In this document: positions 48,484-56,615 of the stretch, piece after piece | Numbering within the stretch: position 1 is the stretch's first letter | Layout of the letters: each line of letters opens with the position of its first letter | NCBI RefSeq assembly: GCF_021916785.1 | Contig: NZ_JAKCFC010000009.1 | Span: 1-64,000, forward strand | Source of the DNA: Mycolicibacterium lacusdiani | Lineage (GTDB): Bacteria > Actinomycetota > Actinomycetes > Mycobacteriales > Mycobacteriaceae | Reading direction: 5' to 3' | Length of the DNA stretch: 64,000 nt | Translations under genes and position numbers: made by a program | Notes under the pieces: model-generated | Database searches by the model: none | Seen by the model: only the letters and a program-made list of their open reading frames with translations | What the model was told of the DNA's origin: nothing

Positions 48484-48657
48484 CTACTTGTTGAAGGTGT
48501 CCTTGATGTTCTCGCCGACCTTCTTCACGCCGGACACGCCCTGGTCCTTCTTGCCCTCAGCGGCCAGCTCGTCGTTGTTGGTGACGTCGCCGACGACCTC
48601 CTTGGCCTTTCCGATGGCGTCCTCGGCAGCGTTCTTGGCCTTGTCAACGATTCCCAT
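48484..48657 (-). CDS. CsbD-family small stress protein
   Basis: A 57-residue protein starting MGIVDKAKNAAEDAIGKAKE and continuing VVGDVTNNDELAAEGKKDQ, the CsbD pattern (helical, charged, G-x-x-TG/N-N-DE-L). CsbD proteins are general-stress products, often sigma-B or sigma-F controlled; their biochemical role is unknown. GGGAAT lies close before the ATG. It is a complete gene despite its size. Confidence 0.88.
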   Translation of the reverse strand: MGIVDKAKNAAEDAIGKAKEVVGDVTNNDELAAEGKKDQGVSGVKKVGENIKDTFNK

Positions 48658-48686
48658 GAGATTCCCTTTCGTTGTGTATCCCTCTG

Positions 48687-48706
48687 CCTCCGAGCGGTTT
48701 CGGAGG
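48687..48706. terminator. short hairpin between the two CsbD-type genes
   Basis: CCTCCGA and TCGGAGG form a 7-bp stem with a 6-base loop, 8 bases beyond the stop of the longer CsbD-type gene. It may act as a terminator or a processing stem. Confidence 0.4.
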
Positions 48707-48713
48707 AAGTTCC

Positions 48714-49145
48714 TTAGCGGGTGAGCGCGTGGCTCACGCCGGCCAGCGCAGACCGCGTGACCTTCGATCCCCGGCTGCGCGTTGCCTGGGAGCGAGCGCG
48801 ACGAGCCAGGAGCAGTGCGGCGATTGCGGCTGCGACGATCGCTGCGACGATCACGCGGTTGTCGCGTGCCACCGAGGCGGCGTCGTCGAGGTGCAGCTGC
48901 CGGGCGGCATCGGCGGTCTCGTGCGCCAGGTGCGAGACCTTCTCCTGCGCAACGTCGGCGGCTTCGCCAACCGACTCCTTGACCTCGGTGGCCTTGTCGG
49001 CCGCTGCGTCGATCCCCTGCTTGACCTTCGCCTCCGCTTGATCAGCGGCGCCTTCGGCTTCGAGATCGTCGTTGCCCGTGAGGTCCCCGGCGGTGCGCTT
49101 GGCGCGTCCTGCGACCTCTTGGGCCTTGTCTGCGAAATCCGCCAT
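48714..49145 (-). CDS. CsbD-like protein with C-terminal membrane segment
   Basis: A 143-residue protein. Residues 1-45 are CsbD-like (MADFADKAQEVAGRAKRTAGD, LTGNDDLEAEGAADQAEAKV). An alanine-rich helical middle follows, with one transmembrane helix near residues 98-115 (VIVAAIVAAAIAALLLA) and a basic tail. AGGAGGGA upstream supports the ATG at 49145. It is probably a membrane-anchored stress protein. Confidence 0.82.
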   Translation of the reverse strand: MADFADKAQEVAGRAKRTAGDLTGNDDLEAEGAADQAEAKVKQGIDAAADKATEVKESVGEAADVAQEKVSHLAHETADAARQLHLDDAASVARDNRVIVAAIVAAAIAALLLARRARSQATRSRGSKVTRSALAGVSHALTR

Positions 49146-49430
49146 GACGGTGGTGTCCCTCCTACTCGTCGCGCGCCGCGGATCGGCGTGCGGTGCTTCT
49201 CGGTTTCGAGGAGTCGTAGGTAGGACGGCACGGGGCCGTGAGACCGAACGGGTGATCTTGGTGAGCCCGCTCACAGAGGGGCGAACCCGCTCGGCCGACG
49301 TGACTCGTCCGCGACTGTCGGGTGGTGTCCTGACCTGCCGCGACGGCCGTTCGTCTAGGGGATTTGTGCCCGCTCGATCGAGTCGACTATTGTCGTCCTT
49401 CGCAACGTGCGACGATCTCGGACGTAGCGT

Positions 49431-49503
49431 GCGGACGTGGCGCAGTTGGTAGCGCACAACCTTGCCAAGGTTGGGGTCGCGGGTTCGAATCCCGTCGTCC
49501 GCT
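49431..49503 (+). tRNA. tRNA-Gly (GCC)
   Basis: Acceptor arms GCGGACG and CGTCCGC pair fully. The anticodon loop TTGCCAA gives anticodon GCC, and the T-arm contains GGTTCGAAT. CCA is not encoded. It is first in a three-tRNA cluster. Confidence 0.95.
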
Positions 49504-49531
49504 CGGAGTACGAAGTGGTATCAAGCCCAGC

Positions 49532-49602
49532 GGTGGAGTGGCCGAGTGGTGAGGCAACGGCCTGCAAAGCCGTGCACACGGGTTCGATTCCCGTCTCCAC
49601 CT
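49532..49602 (+). tRNA. tRNA-Cys (GCA)
   Basis: Acceptor arms GGTGGAG and CTCCACC pair fully. The anticodon loop CTGCAAA carries GCA. The T-arm contains GGTTCGATT. CCA is not encoded. Confidence 0.95.
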
Positions 49603-49619
49603 CCGAAGAATGACCCCCG

Positions 49620-49694
49620 GCGCGATTAGCTCAGCGGGAGAGCGCTTCCCTGACACGGAAGAGGTCACTGGTTCAATCCCAGTATCGCGCACCA
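49620..49694 (+). tRNA. tRNA-Val (GAC)
   Basis: Acceptor arms GCGCGAT and ATCGCGC pair fully. The anticodon loop CTGACAC carries GAC. The T-arm contains GGTTCAATC. Discriminator A and CCA are encoded at 49691-49694. Confidence 0.95.
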
Positions 49695-49984
49695 TGCTTC
49701 ACCCGCGGCAACGCCGCGAAGTGCAGGACGAATGAATTGCACGTGAACTCGGTTCAGGGCAATTACAGCGCATCCTCTCGGGCGAGGCGCGGCACCTCAA
49801 GACGGATGGGCGTGCTCCTGGACTCTCGGATCGCGGCAATGTACGCCCGAAGCTCCTGGCTTCGTCGTCGAGCCTCGACAGACCTCTGAACGAGGTCATC
49901 GGATTGAGGCCTCTAATCGTCGGATGACACAGTTCTGACATCGGCCCTGCCAAGTGGCGCCGTCGAGTCGTCGACGCAACGATC

Positions 49985-50164
49985 ATGACCGTGGCCACCT
50001 ACGAGCAATACACGGGCGAGTACTGCGATTGCGGCCACATGATGTCCTTCCACATCACTCAGCTCAAGGCGTGGGGATACCCCGAAGATCGCCGCATCGG
50101 CCCTAGTTGCTGGTTGGACGAATGCGACGAACACCAACTGCCGGAACTGCTCGAAGGCGCCTGA
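49985..50164 (+). CDS. small cysteine-rich hypothetical protein
   Basis: A 59-residue frame starting MTVATYEQYTGEYCDCGHMM and ending ELLEGA. It has four cysteines and several histidines (CDCGHMM, then SCWLDECDEH), which could hold a zinc ion. Third-codon positions are strongly G/C as in real genes here. The family is not recognised. It stands alone just after the tRNA cluster. Confidence 0.5.
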   Translation: MTVATYEQYTGEYCDCGHMMSFHITQLKAWGYPEDRRIGPSCWLDECDEHQLPELLEGA

Positions 50165-51182
50165 CCCCAACAGACAGCGATACGCGGGCGGCCTCGCCAA
50201 CGTCGGGGGGATGTCCGCTGGCGAGGCCTAAGCGCCGCGGCAGCCGAGGGGATGTCCGCGAAACCTGGCACGCACCGTACGCACATCACGATCAAGCGCG
50301 AAGGATAAGTCGTGAAGCGCTCGTACTACGGCCACCCTTGGTCGTTTCATGGATGGTTCTTGCGTAAAACGAACCGGTCCTCGGGTAGTTCGTGCTTCCC
50401 TGGAAACGGCGCACGCAGCCCCTGATACGCCCCTACCCCGGATGGGGGGCGCAGCGGAAATGACCCCAAGAGGATCTAGCGATGCAACTGCTAGAGGAGT
50501 CGCAGCTCGCGCTGGAAGGTGGCTATTTCGATGCCCACGAGGTGCACGCGATTGCCCGTGTCTCGTTCGAAGCAGAGCGAGTCCGGGGTCAGCGAGGTGC
50601 GGACGGACCGGTAAACCGCAAAGCGGTGACTTCCCGTTGCGCTTGGTTGCCGACAGGCGTCGAACGTACCGCGAGCACAACTGGCCGATGCCTTCGTGCG
50701 CGCTGGCCAACGAAACTGCTCGACCAACGTCGGACGCTTTCGGTGTCGCCGCTGTGACCAGTTGCCGCAATCGCCGAGCGGAAACTGACGACCGTTGACT
50801 GAGGTGGTGTCGACCTCGTCCATCGAAGCGCTGCCCGGGGACTCCGGCGGGGTCCCCCCGAGGGGACCAGCGCGCAGCGGTACGACCGGAGCACCGACTT
50901 AGCGATCACAGCAGTTCGTCGACGATCTTGCACCTCAGAACCAAGACGTTTACAGGAACTGACGTTGCCGTAAGCGTGCGCGGTGTACGACTTGGGGGTC
51001 CCAGCGGTTGGGCATGAGGGGTCTCAACCGCTGGGAGCCCCACGAACGACTACTTCATGCCCAGCCCCGACCGATCCCACGATTCTGCAAACACCTTCGA
51101 AGGACACGGTTTCGCGGCCGGGGTGCCTGAGTTCATTCACTTTCGCGCACCAGCACTACCGCAGATCGGGCCCTCCTGGGCG
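50165..51182. other. about 1 kb with no convincing gene
   Basis: Every frame is broken or has non-mycobacterial codon bias. One frame, 50482-50757 (MQLLEESQLALEGGYFDAHE...), starts with plausible residues after AGAGGA but turns arginine- and threonine-rich after about 35 codons, as if frameshifted. No tRNA 3'-end copy, integrase or long repeat was found. The stretch may be the remnant of a lost insertion beside the tRNA cluster. Confidence 0.45.
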
Positions 51183-51413
51183 TCATTCGGGCGGCTGCGC
51201 CGCCCAATCACGCGCACCGAGGTATCTGTGCATGGCCTGTCCCGTCTGGATCCGGACGTGCAGCACGCGGCGATACCCGCGCATCCATAGTTTCGCGAGC
51301 ACCAGTGACCGGCCGGCGTACGGGTTGTGGTCACCGGGCTCGGCCAACGAGCCCTCGTAGAGGGCGTAGACGTACTCCGCGCGCTTCGACACCTGCCCAG
51401 CACGCAGGCACAA
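51183..51413 (-). CDS. small hypothetical protein
   Basis: A 76-residue frame with gene-like composition: AEYVYALYEGSLAEPGDHNP, then RSLVLAKLWMRGYRRVLHVR. There are no membrane segments. The family is not recognised and the start is uncertain. It is separated from other genes on both sides by sparse DNA. Confidence 0.5.
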   Translation of the reverse strand: MCLRAGQVSKRAEYVYALYEGSLAEPGDHNPYAGRSLVLAKLWMRGYRRVLHVRIQTGQAMHRYLGARDWAAQPPE

Positions 51414-51524
51414 CGATCCGAGGCGGTGGATGCGCGCCCGAAGACCCGTAGTCGAACGATGGTGGCGGCGCGAATGTTCCTCTAGTAGAACCCGTTCGGG
51501 GTTGCGAACGAGGCGGGAGCGACC

Positions 51525-51740
51525 CTAGCCCGCGTCCGGGTGTTCACGGCCGAACGCATCGAAGGCGTCGGCGATGTGGTCGGCGGTGGCGTCTGGATGC
51601 TCGAGGGCAATGGCCTCGAGCGCCGAGTAGGTCTTCTCACCCAACCCCTGCGCGTGCGGCGGGCGTACGCCCTTGGCCAGCGCGCGGTGCAACGAGTCAC
51701 GGAAGACGCCAACTACGGGAGATTCTGGTGCCAACACCAC
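51525..51740 (-). CDS. small hypothetical protein
   Basis: A 71-residue frame ending ALEAIALEHPDATADHIADA-FDAFGREHPDAG. Composition and codon use look coding, with alternating helical segments. No known domain is recognised. The start could be internal. Confidence 0.45.
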   Translation of the reverse strand: MVLAPESPVVGVFRDSLHRALAKGVRPPHAQGLGEKTYSALEAIALEHPDATADHIADAFDAFGREHPDAG

Positions 51741-51882
51741 GCCAAGTTACGACCATCGCATCCCTCGCGCTGACCGAGGAACCAAAAATTAACTGGCTGG
51801 TCAAATGTGCGTCATCTACGCCGTCGGGCTCCGGCGTGCGTTCCGTGCGATGAACGTCACGTGACGACGGATTGACCGGCCG

Positions 51883-52116
51883 ATGGCGGACTGCGACGCT
51901 CATTCCGTGGCACGGGACAGCGAACAGCATCGGATTCAGCAGGTCATCATCAGGCTCACCGCCACCTACCCCGGCGTTCCGCAGGCGCGCATCGCGGACG
52001 TCGTGAAGACCGTTCATGCACGCTTCGACGGCCGTCCGCTGCGCGAGTTCGTGCCACTGTTCGTCGAGCGCGCCGCCAAGGTCGAACTGCGCGGTCAGAG
52101 CCTTCAGGGCGTCTGA
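51883..52116 (+). CDS. three-helix bundle dimerization-type small protein
   Basis: A 77-residue protein matching a common mycobacterial pattern: an N-terminal helix (RIQQVIIRLTATYPGV), then RIADVVKTVHARFDGRPLRE and FVPLFVERAAKVEL. This resembles proteins annotated as three-helix bundle dimerization domain. Its role is unknown. It converges with the DUF732 gene 10 bases away. Confidence 0.72.
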   Translation: MADCDAHSVARDSEQHRIQQVIIRLTATYPGVPQARIADVVKTVHARFDGRPLREFVPLFVERAAKVELRGQSLQGV

Positions 52117-52126
52117 CGCCCGCCCG

Positions 52127-52435
52127 CTACGGCGATTCCGACGGGCAGTACGTCGCCGCGGCGGCGCCGACGAAGAATCCGCTGTCTTCGAGGCTCAATG
52201 TCGTCTCGGCGGCCACCTCCTCGGTGGCGTCCATCAGCGAGTTCCCGGCCAGCAGCATGTCGCACACCGCCAGACCCGCCTTCACCGCGTCGACGGGCGA
52301 CGGGTAGACGATCCCTTCGTCGTCGAGCACGCTGAGGAAGACGTCATCGGCCTCGTCGGCATTCGCAGGCGCCGCCAGCATGGTCGCCAACGCGACGCCG
52401 GCCGCGGCGATGGACGACACGAATATTCTGCGCAT
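52127..52435 (-). CDS. DUF732 secreted protein
   Basis: A 102-residue protein with a clear signal peptide (MRRIFVSSIAAAGVALATML, cleavage after APANA). The mature part has DEADDVFLSVLDDEGIVYPS and two cysteines (VCDMLL, TYCPSE), the DUF732 pattern common in mycobacteria. The function is unknown. GGAGGCGCG precedes the ATG. Confidence 0.88.
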   Translation of the reverse strand: MRRIFVSSIAAAGVALATMLAAPANADEADDVFLSVLDDEGIVYPSPVDAVKAGLAVCDMLLAGNSLMDATEEVAAETTLSLEDSGFFVGAAAATYCPSESP

Positions 52436-52572
52436 GGCGCGCCTCCTGTGAATTGACTGAACGAAGAATACGCGCAGGTGGAGCCGCTTCGCTCAAGATC
52501 AGAAGACTCCATTCACCATCTCTTCACCGCCGATCGTGCTCGGCACCGTTCGGTTGCTGACACGATCGGGCG

Positions 52573-53058
52573 ATGACCGACCGCATCGAAGTCCAACGCC
52601 CGATCGCCGCCTCCCCCACCGACGTCTTCGCCCTGCTGTGCGACCCGCAGGGGCACGTCGCCATCGACGCCACCGGGATGCTGCAGGACGCCGACGGCGA
52701 CCCGGTGACGGCAGCCGGTGACAGCTTCGTCGTGCACATGGATCGCGAAGCGCTGAACGACTTTCCGCTCGGCAAGTACGACGTGACGGTTCAGATCACC
52801 GACTACGCCAAGGACGAACTCATTGCGTGGACCATCGTCGGCCAGATCAAGCCGCAGATCGGTCACGTCTACGGCTACCGCATCGAACCAGACCCGGAGA
52901 ACGCGGACGGCAGCCTCGTGACGTCGTTCTACGACTGGAGCGACATCGACCAGCACTGGCGCGATGCCGGCATCTTCCCCGTCATCTCCGAGACCGCGCT
53001 GCGCGGCACGCTGGGAATCCTCGATCGCACTGTTCGACGCGGGTATCCCCGCGGCTGA
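52573..53058 (+). CDS. SRPBCC (START-like) family protein
   Basis: A 161-residue START-fold protein. It begins MTDRIEVQRPIAASPTDVFA-LLCDPQGH, the classic SRPBCC entry, and ends with a long helix (VISETALRGTLGILDRTVRR). These proteins bind hydrophobic ligands. No partner gene is evident. Confidence 0.85.
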   Translation: MTDRIEVQRPIAASPTDVFALLCDPQGHVAIDATGMLQDADGDPVTAAGDSFVVHMDREALNDFPLGKYDVTVQITDYAKDELIAWTIVGQIKPQIGHVYGYRIEPDPENADGSLVTSFYDWSDIDQHWRDAGIFPVISETALRGTLGILDRTVRRGYPRG

Positions 53059-53121
53059 CCTGGGATTCGTGCACGGTGAGGCGCGGTGAGCGCGCCTGCG
53101 GATGCACGAATCGCTCGGAGG

Positions 53122-53168
53122 CGTCAACTCGGGGTTGACGAAATCTAGCCGTCAACCTACCGTTGACG
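53122..53168. promoter_or_regulatory. twin operators over the clpC2 promoter
   Basis: Two 19-bp palindromes share identical arms: CGTCAAC-N5-GTTGACG at 53122-53140 and 53150-53168, 28 bp centre to centre. The first ends in a -35-like TTGACG (53135-53140). After 17 bases a -10-like TACCGT (53158-53163) lies inside the second. The predicted start of transcription coincides with the ATG at 53170, and there is no ribosome site. Autorepression by the HTH region of ClpC2 is the natural reading. Confidence 0.75.
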
Positions 53169-53169
53169 C

Positions 53170-53895
53170 ATGTCCGACAAGCCCGACATCACCCACCCCG
53201 TCCGCCTCGACGACCTGATCAACGTCATCAAGGGAGTCCACGACGAGCCCCTCGAGCAACTGACCGACGCCGTCCTCGCCGCCGAATCACTCGGCGAGGT
53301 GGCCGATCACCTCATCGGCCACTTCGTCGATCAGGCCCGCCGCTCCGGCGCCTCCTGGACCGACATCGGCAAGTGCATGGGCGTGACCAAGCAGGCAGCA
53401 CAGAAGCGCTTCGTGCCGAAGGCCGACACCACGCCCATCGACCCGAACGAGGGCTTCACGCGGTTCACCCCCCGTGCGCGCACCGCCGTCGTCGAGGCGC
53501 AGAACGCCGCCCGCGACGCCGAGAACCTGGAGATCACCCCTGGGCATCTGATCCTCGGCCTGCTGGGCGACGAGGAGTCCCTGGCGCTGCGACTACTCGC
53601 CAGCCAGGGCATCGACGCCGAACGGATCCGCGCCGCCATCACGCTCCCACCCGCGACGGGCGAGCGGCACGAGCTGATCCCGTTCAACGGACCCGCAAAG
53701 AAGGTGCTCGAGCTGACGTTCCGCGAAGCACTTCGCCTGGGACACAACTACATCGGCACCGAGCACCTCGTCCTCGCACTGCTGGAGGCCGAGAACGCCG
53801 AAGGTCCGCTGCACGCCGTCGGCGTCGACAGGGAGCGCTTCGAGACCGGCCTCGCCGAACTACTTCGACAGTTCACCGGCGACGCCACCCAGTGA
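53170..53895 (+). CDS. clpC2: ClpC2: HTH plus double Clp-N domain protein
   Basis: A 241-residue protein equivalent to M. tuberculosis Rv2667. Residues about 15-75 form a helix-turn-helix (SWTDIGKCMGVTKQAAQKRF). Residues about 95-240 are a Clp N-terminal domain with two repeats: FTPRARTAVVEAQNAARDAE and FNGPAKKVLELTFREALRLG-HNYIGTEHL. It lacks ATPase modules. From what is known of ClpC2, it binds cyclomarin-type compounds and so shields ClpC1, and it controls its own gene. The palindromes upstream fit that. The mRNA is predicted to be leaderless. Confidence 0.92.
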   Translation: MSDKPDITHPVRLDDLINVIKGVHDEPLEQLTDAVLAAESLGEVADHLIGHFVDQARRSGASWTDIGKCMGVTKQAAQKRFVPKADTTPIDPNEGFTRFTPRARTAVVEAQNAARDAENLEITPGHLILGLLGDEESLALRLLASQGIDAERIRAAITLPPATGERHELIPFNGPAKKVLELTFREALRLGHNYIGTEHLVLALLEAENAEGPLHAVGVDRERFETGLAELLRQFTGDATQ

Positions 53896-53934
53896 CGTGG
53901 GAATACCCGGCGCACTACTGCGGTAGATAGACGC

Positions 53935-54357
53935 ATGAAACTCGTCGAATCGGCACGCGCACTCATCGGTGACGGCGCGGACGCCACGCTGGTCACCATC
54001 AACCCCGACGGCAGCCCCCAGGTGTCCCTGGTGTGGGTGGCGCTGCAGTCCACTCCCACCGGCGACGAACTCGTCAGCGCGCACCTCTCCGAGTACCAGA
54101 AGACCCGCAACGTCCGCCGTGACCCGCGGGTCGCGCTGACGATCGTCGCCCCCGTTGAACCCGGCCAGCAGCGCAAGTACCTGTCGATTCAAGGCACCGC
54201 GCGGATCGTCGAGGGCGGCGCCCCCGAACTGCTCACCGAGCTGGCCGAGGCGCTTCTCGGATCCAGCGAGCACTTCCCGCCGCCCGATGCCCCCGCCGGA
54301 CTGTTGACCCGCATCCGCATCGACAAGGTCAGCGGCATGGGTCCCTGGGCGTCCTGA
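53935..54357 (+). CDS. PPOX-class F420-dependent oxidoreductase
   Basis: A 140-residue split-barrel flavin/deazaflavin reductase. DATLVTINPDGSPQVSLVWV and KTRNVRRDPRVALTIVAP are family hallmarks (TIGR03618 type). It is expected to use F420H2 on an unknown acceptor. It lies 39 bases after clpC2 and may be co-transcribed. Confidence 0.85.
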   Translation: MKLVESARALIGDGADATLVTINPDGSPQVSLVWVALQSTPTGDELVSAHLSEYQKTRNVRRDPRVALTIVAPVEPGQQRKYLSIQGTARIVEGGAPELLTELAEALLGSSEHFPPPDAPAGLLTRIRIDKVSGMGPWAS

Positions 54358-54431
54358 CCGACCGAACCCGCCGTCGTCGCTCCCGCGGTGTGCCATCATG
54401 CGAGGCAGCAAACGATGGGAGTGGTGGGGCG

Positions 54432-55010
54432 ATGAGCAGTGGGACCGGCACGGCCAAACGGACCCGCCGGCGGTGGTTCGCCGTGCTGTTGACGATGCTG
54501 GCGAGCATCGGCATCGTCGCGGCCCCACCCGCAACCGCCGAGGTCACGCCGATCGGCAATCTCGGTGAGACCCTGCGCGTCGAGTACAAGGGGATCGTCG
54601 CCGACGTCACCGTGCACGACGTACTCCCCACGCCTCCCCCGCCCGGGTACATCCCGACCGGTTCGCCGCGCTGGCGCAACGAAGGCGGCCCGTGGCGCGC
54701 CGGCGTCACCGTCCACACGATCCAGACGCCAAGCCCCTTCGTACAGTCGCTGGCCTTCGCGTTCAACGGCGTCACCCCGTATGGAGACGCCTACGCGCCC
54801 AAGAACACCGACGCCCCCGACGCCCTGCAGTACGCCCTGCTGAATGCGCCCGCAGGCTCCACGGTCAACGGCGCGGTGTACTGGCAGGTCTACCGCGACC
54901 TCGTCACCAACGTGGTGCTACTCGACCCCAAGACCGGCGCACACCTGGCCCAGTGGAACATCTGGCAGCCGGGCGCACCTGCCCCCCTGCCGCAGGCGCC
55001 ACTTCCCTGA
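54432..55010 (+). CDS. MPT63-like secreted protein (DUF1942), Rv2668-type
   Basis: A 192-residue exported protein. The signal peptide has a basic start (KRTRRRWFAVLL) and a likely cleavage at PPATA-EV. The mature part has the immunoglobulin-like pattern of DUF1942 (IGNLGETLRVEYKGIVADVTVHD and GAVYWQVYRD). ATG 54432 is chosen over an upstream ATG because it starts the signal peptide correctly. The gene stands in the place of Rv2668. Confidence 0.82.
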   Translation: MSSGTGTAKRTRRRWFAVLLTMLASIGIVAAPPATAEVTPIGNLGETLRVEYKGIVADVTVHDVLPTPPPPGYIPTGSPRWRNEGGPWRAGVTVHTIQTPSPFVQSLAFAFNGVTPYGDAYAPKNTDAPDALQYALLNAPAGSTVNGAVYWQVYRDLVTNVVLLDPKTGAHLAQWNIWQPGAPAPLPQAPLP

Positions 55011-55015
55011 CCCCC

Positions 55016-55546
55016 ATGCCCATCGGGGTCGACGAGGCCACCCGCGACGACCTGACCGACCTCGCCGACGTCGCCGCACGCACCTTTCCCCTGGCGTGCC
55101 CGCCCTCGGCCACCGCGGAGAACATCGCCGCCTTCGTCGCCGAACACCTGTCCCCCGAGCGCTTCGCCGACTACCTCGCCGATCCCGACCGCGCCGTCCT
55201 CGTTGCCCGCGAGCACGGCCGAGTGACCGGATACGCCATGCTGATTCGCGGCGTTCTCGACGATGCCGACGTCCAGCGCGCCGTGACCGCGCGGCCCACC
55301 GTCGAACTGTCGAAGATGTACGTCTCGCCCGACGCGCACGGCGGTGGCGTCGCGCACGCCCTGATGACCGCGGCGATCGACCGAGCCCGCGACATGGGCT
55401 CGGCGTCATTGTGGCTCGGCGTGAACCAGGAGAACCGGCGCGCGCAGAAGTTCTACTCCAAGCACGGGTTCCTCATCACCGGCACCAAGACGTTCCGCTT
55501 GGGCGCAGGCGTCGAGCGCGACTACGTGATGGCACGCCCGCTCTGA
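55016..55546 (+). CDS. GNAT family N-acetyltransferase (Rv2669-type)
   Basis: A 176-residue acetyltransferase. The acetyl-CoA region is VSPDAHGGGVAHALMTAAID, with WLGVNQENRRAQKFYSKHGF following. The substrate is unknown. It starts 5 bases after the upstream gene and is likely in the same transcript. The position equals Rv2669. Confidence 0.88.
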   Translation: MPIGVDEATRDDLTDLADVAARTFPLACPPSATAENIAAFVAEHLSPERFADYLADPDRAVLVAREHGRVTGYAMLIRGVLDDADVQRAVTARPTVELSKMYVSPDAHGGGVAHALMTAAIDRARDMGSASLWLGVNQENRRAQKFYSKHGFLITGTKTFRLGAGVERDYVMARPL

Positions 55547-55553
55547 GACGACG

Positions 55554-56615
55554 TCACTGCGACCCCGCGTGGGTGAGCGCCAACAGTCGCGACGTGGCGC
55601 GCAGGTACTTCTTGCGGAACCCGCCCGCCAGCATCTCCTCGCTGAACACCGTGTCGAGCTTCGCCCCCGACGCCACCACGGGAATGCCCGCGTCGTAGAG
55701 GCGGTCGGTCAGGGACACCAGACGCAGCGCGACGCTCTGATCGTCGATCGGGTGCACACCGGTGACGAACACCTCGGTCACCCCCTCGATCAGCGCGAGG
55801 TACCGGGAGGGATGCATCGTGGCGAGGTGGGTGCACAGCGCGTCGAAGTCGTCGAGCGTCGCACCCTCCACACCGGCCGCCCGGGACCGGACCTCGTCGT
55901 CGGACGGCGGCTGCGGGGCGGGCGGCAGGTCGCGGTGGCGGTAGTCCGGACCCTCGATGCGCACCGTGGTGAACATCTTCGCCAGGGTGTTGATCTCCCG
56001 CAGGAAGTCCTGCGCAGCGAACCGGCCTTCGCCCAACTGCTCCGGCAACGTGTTGGACGTCGCTGCGATCGACACGCCCCGCTCCACCAGAGCCGACAAC
56101 AGCCGCGAGATCAGCGTCGTGTTCCCCGGGTCGTCGAGCTCGAACTCGTCGATGCACACAACGACGTAGCCCGAGAGCAGCTCGATGCACTCGACGAAGC
56201 CGAAAACACCTGCCAGCTGGGTCAATTCACCGAACGTCGCAAACGCCGCCGGGGCATCCTGGGCTGCGGCGAGGCGGTAGTAGCTCGACGCGAGCAGGTG
56301 GGTCTTGCCCACGCCGAACCCGCCGTCGAGGTACACCCCCACCCCCGGCAGCACCTCGCGCTTGCCGAACAGCTTCTTCTTGCCAGCCCGGCGCGCCACC
56401 GCGGAATCACAGAACTCGATGCACGACTGCACCGCCGCGGCCTGCGACGGCTCCCCCGGGTCGGGCCGGTAGGTGTCGAACGAGACGTCGGCGAACGTCG
56501 GCGGCGGCACCAGCCCGGCGATCAGCCGTTCCGGGGTCACGCTCGGATGGCGATCGGTCAGGTGGGCCACGGCCCCGGAGGGCGCCGTGTCGTCGTGAGG
56601 TGAAGGCCCGTGCAT
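55554..56615 (-). CDS. zapE: ZapE/AFG1-like ATPase
   Basis: A 353-residue AAA+ protein. Walker A is GGFGVGKTHL and Walker B VVVCIDEFEL; ISRLLSALVERGVSIAATSN follows as the sensor region. ZapE proteins associate with the division machinery and AFG1 with protein quality control; the mycobacterial role is less clear. It equals Rv2670c in position and orientation and overlaps the start of the divergent reductase gene by 2 bases. Confidence 0.9.
   Translation of the reverse strand: MHGPSPHDDTAPSGAVAHLTDRHPSVTPERLIAGLVPPPTFADVSFDTYRPDPGEPSQAAAVQSCIEFCDSAVARRAGKKKLFGKREVLPGVGVYLDGGFGVGKTHLLASSYYRLAAAQDAPAAFATFGELTQLAGVFGFVECIELLSGYVVVCIDEFELDDPGNTTLISRLLSALVERGVSIAATSNTLPEQLGEGRFAAQDFLREINTLAKMFTTVRIEGPDYRHRDLPPAPQPPSDDEVRSRAAGVEGATLDDFDALCTHLATMHPSRYLALIEGVTEVFVTGVHPIDDQSVALRLVSLTDRLYDAGIPVVASGAKLDTVFSEEMLAGGFRKKYLRATSRLLALTHAGSQ

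Noticed and set aside
50482..50757. 91-residue frame MQLLEESQLALEGGYFDAHE...
   Set aside because: The first third looks coding, but composition then changes and the neighbouring frames do not give a clean continuation. Kept only as a note in the sparse-region entry.
49620..51882. attL/attR pair at the tRNA-Val gene
   Set aside because: No second copy of the tRNA 3' end (CCCAGTATCGCGCACCA) was seen downstream, so no integrated element can be bounded.
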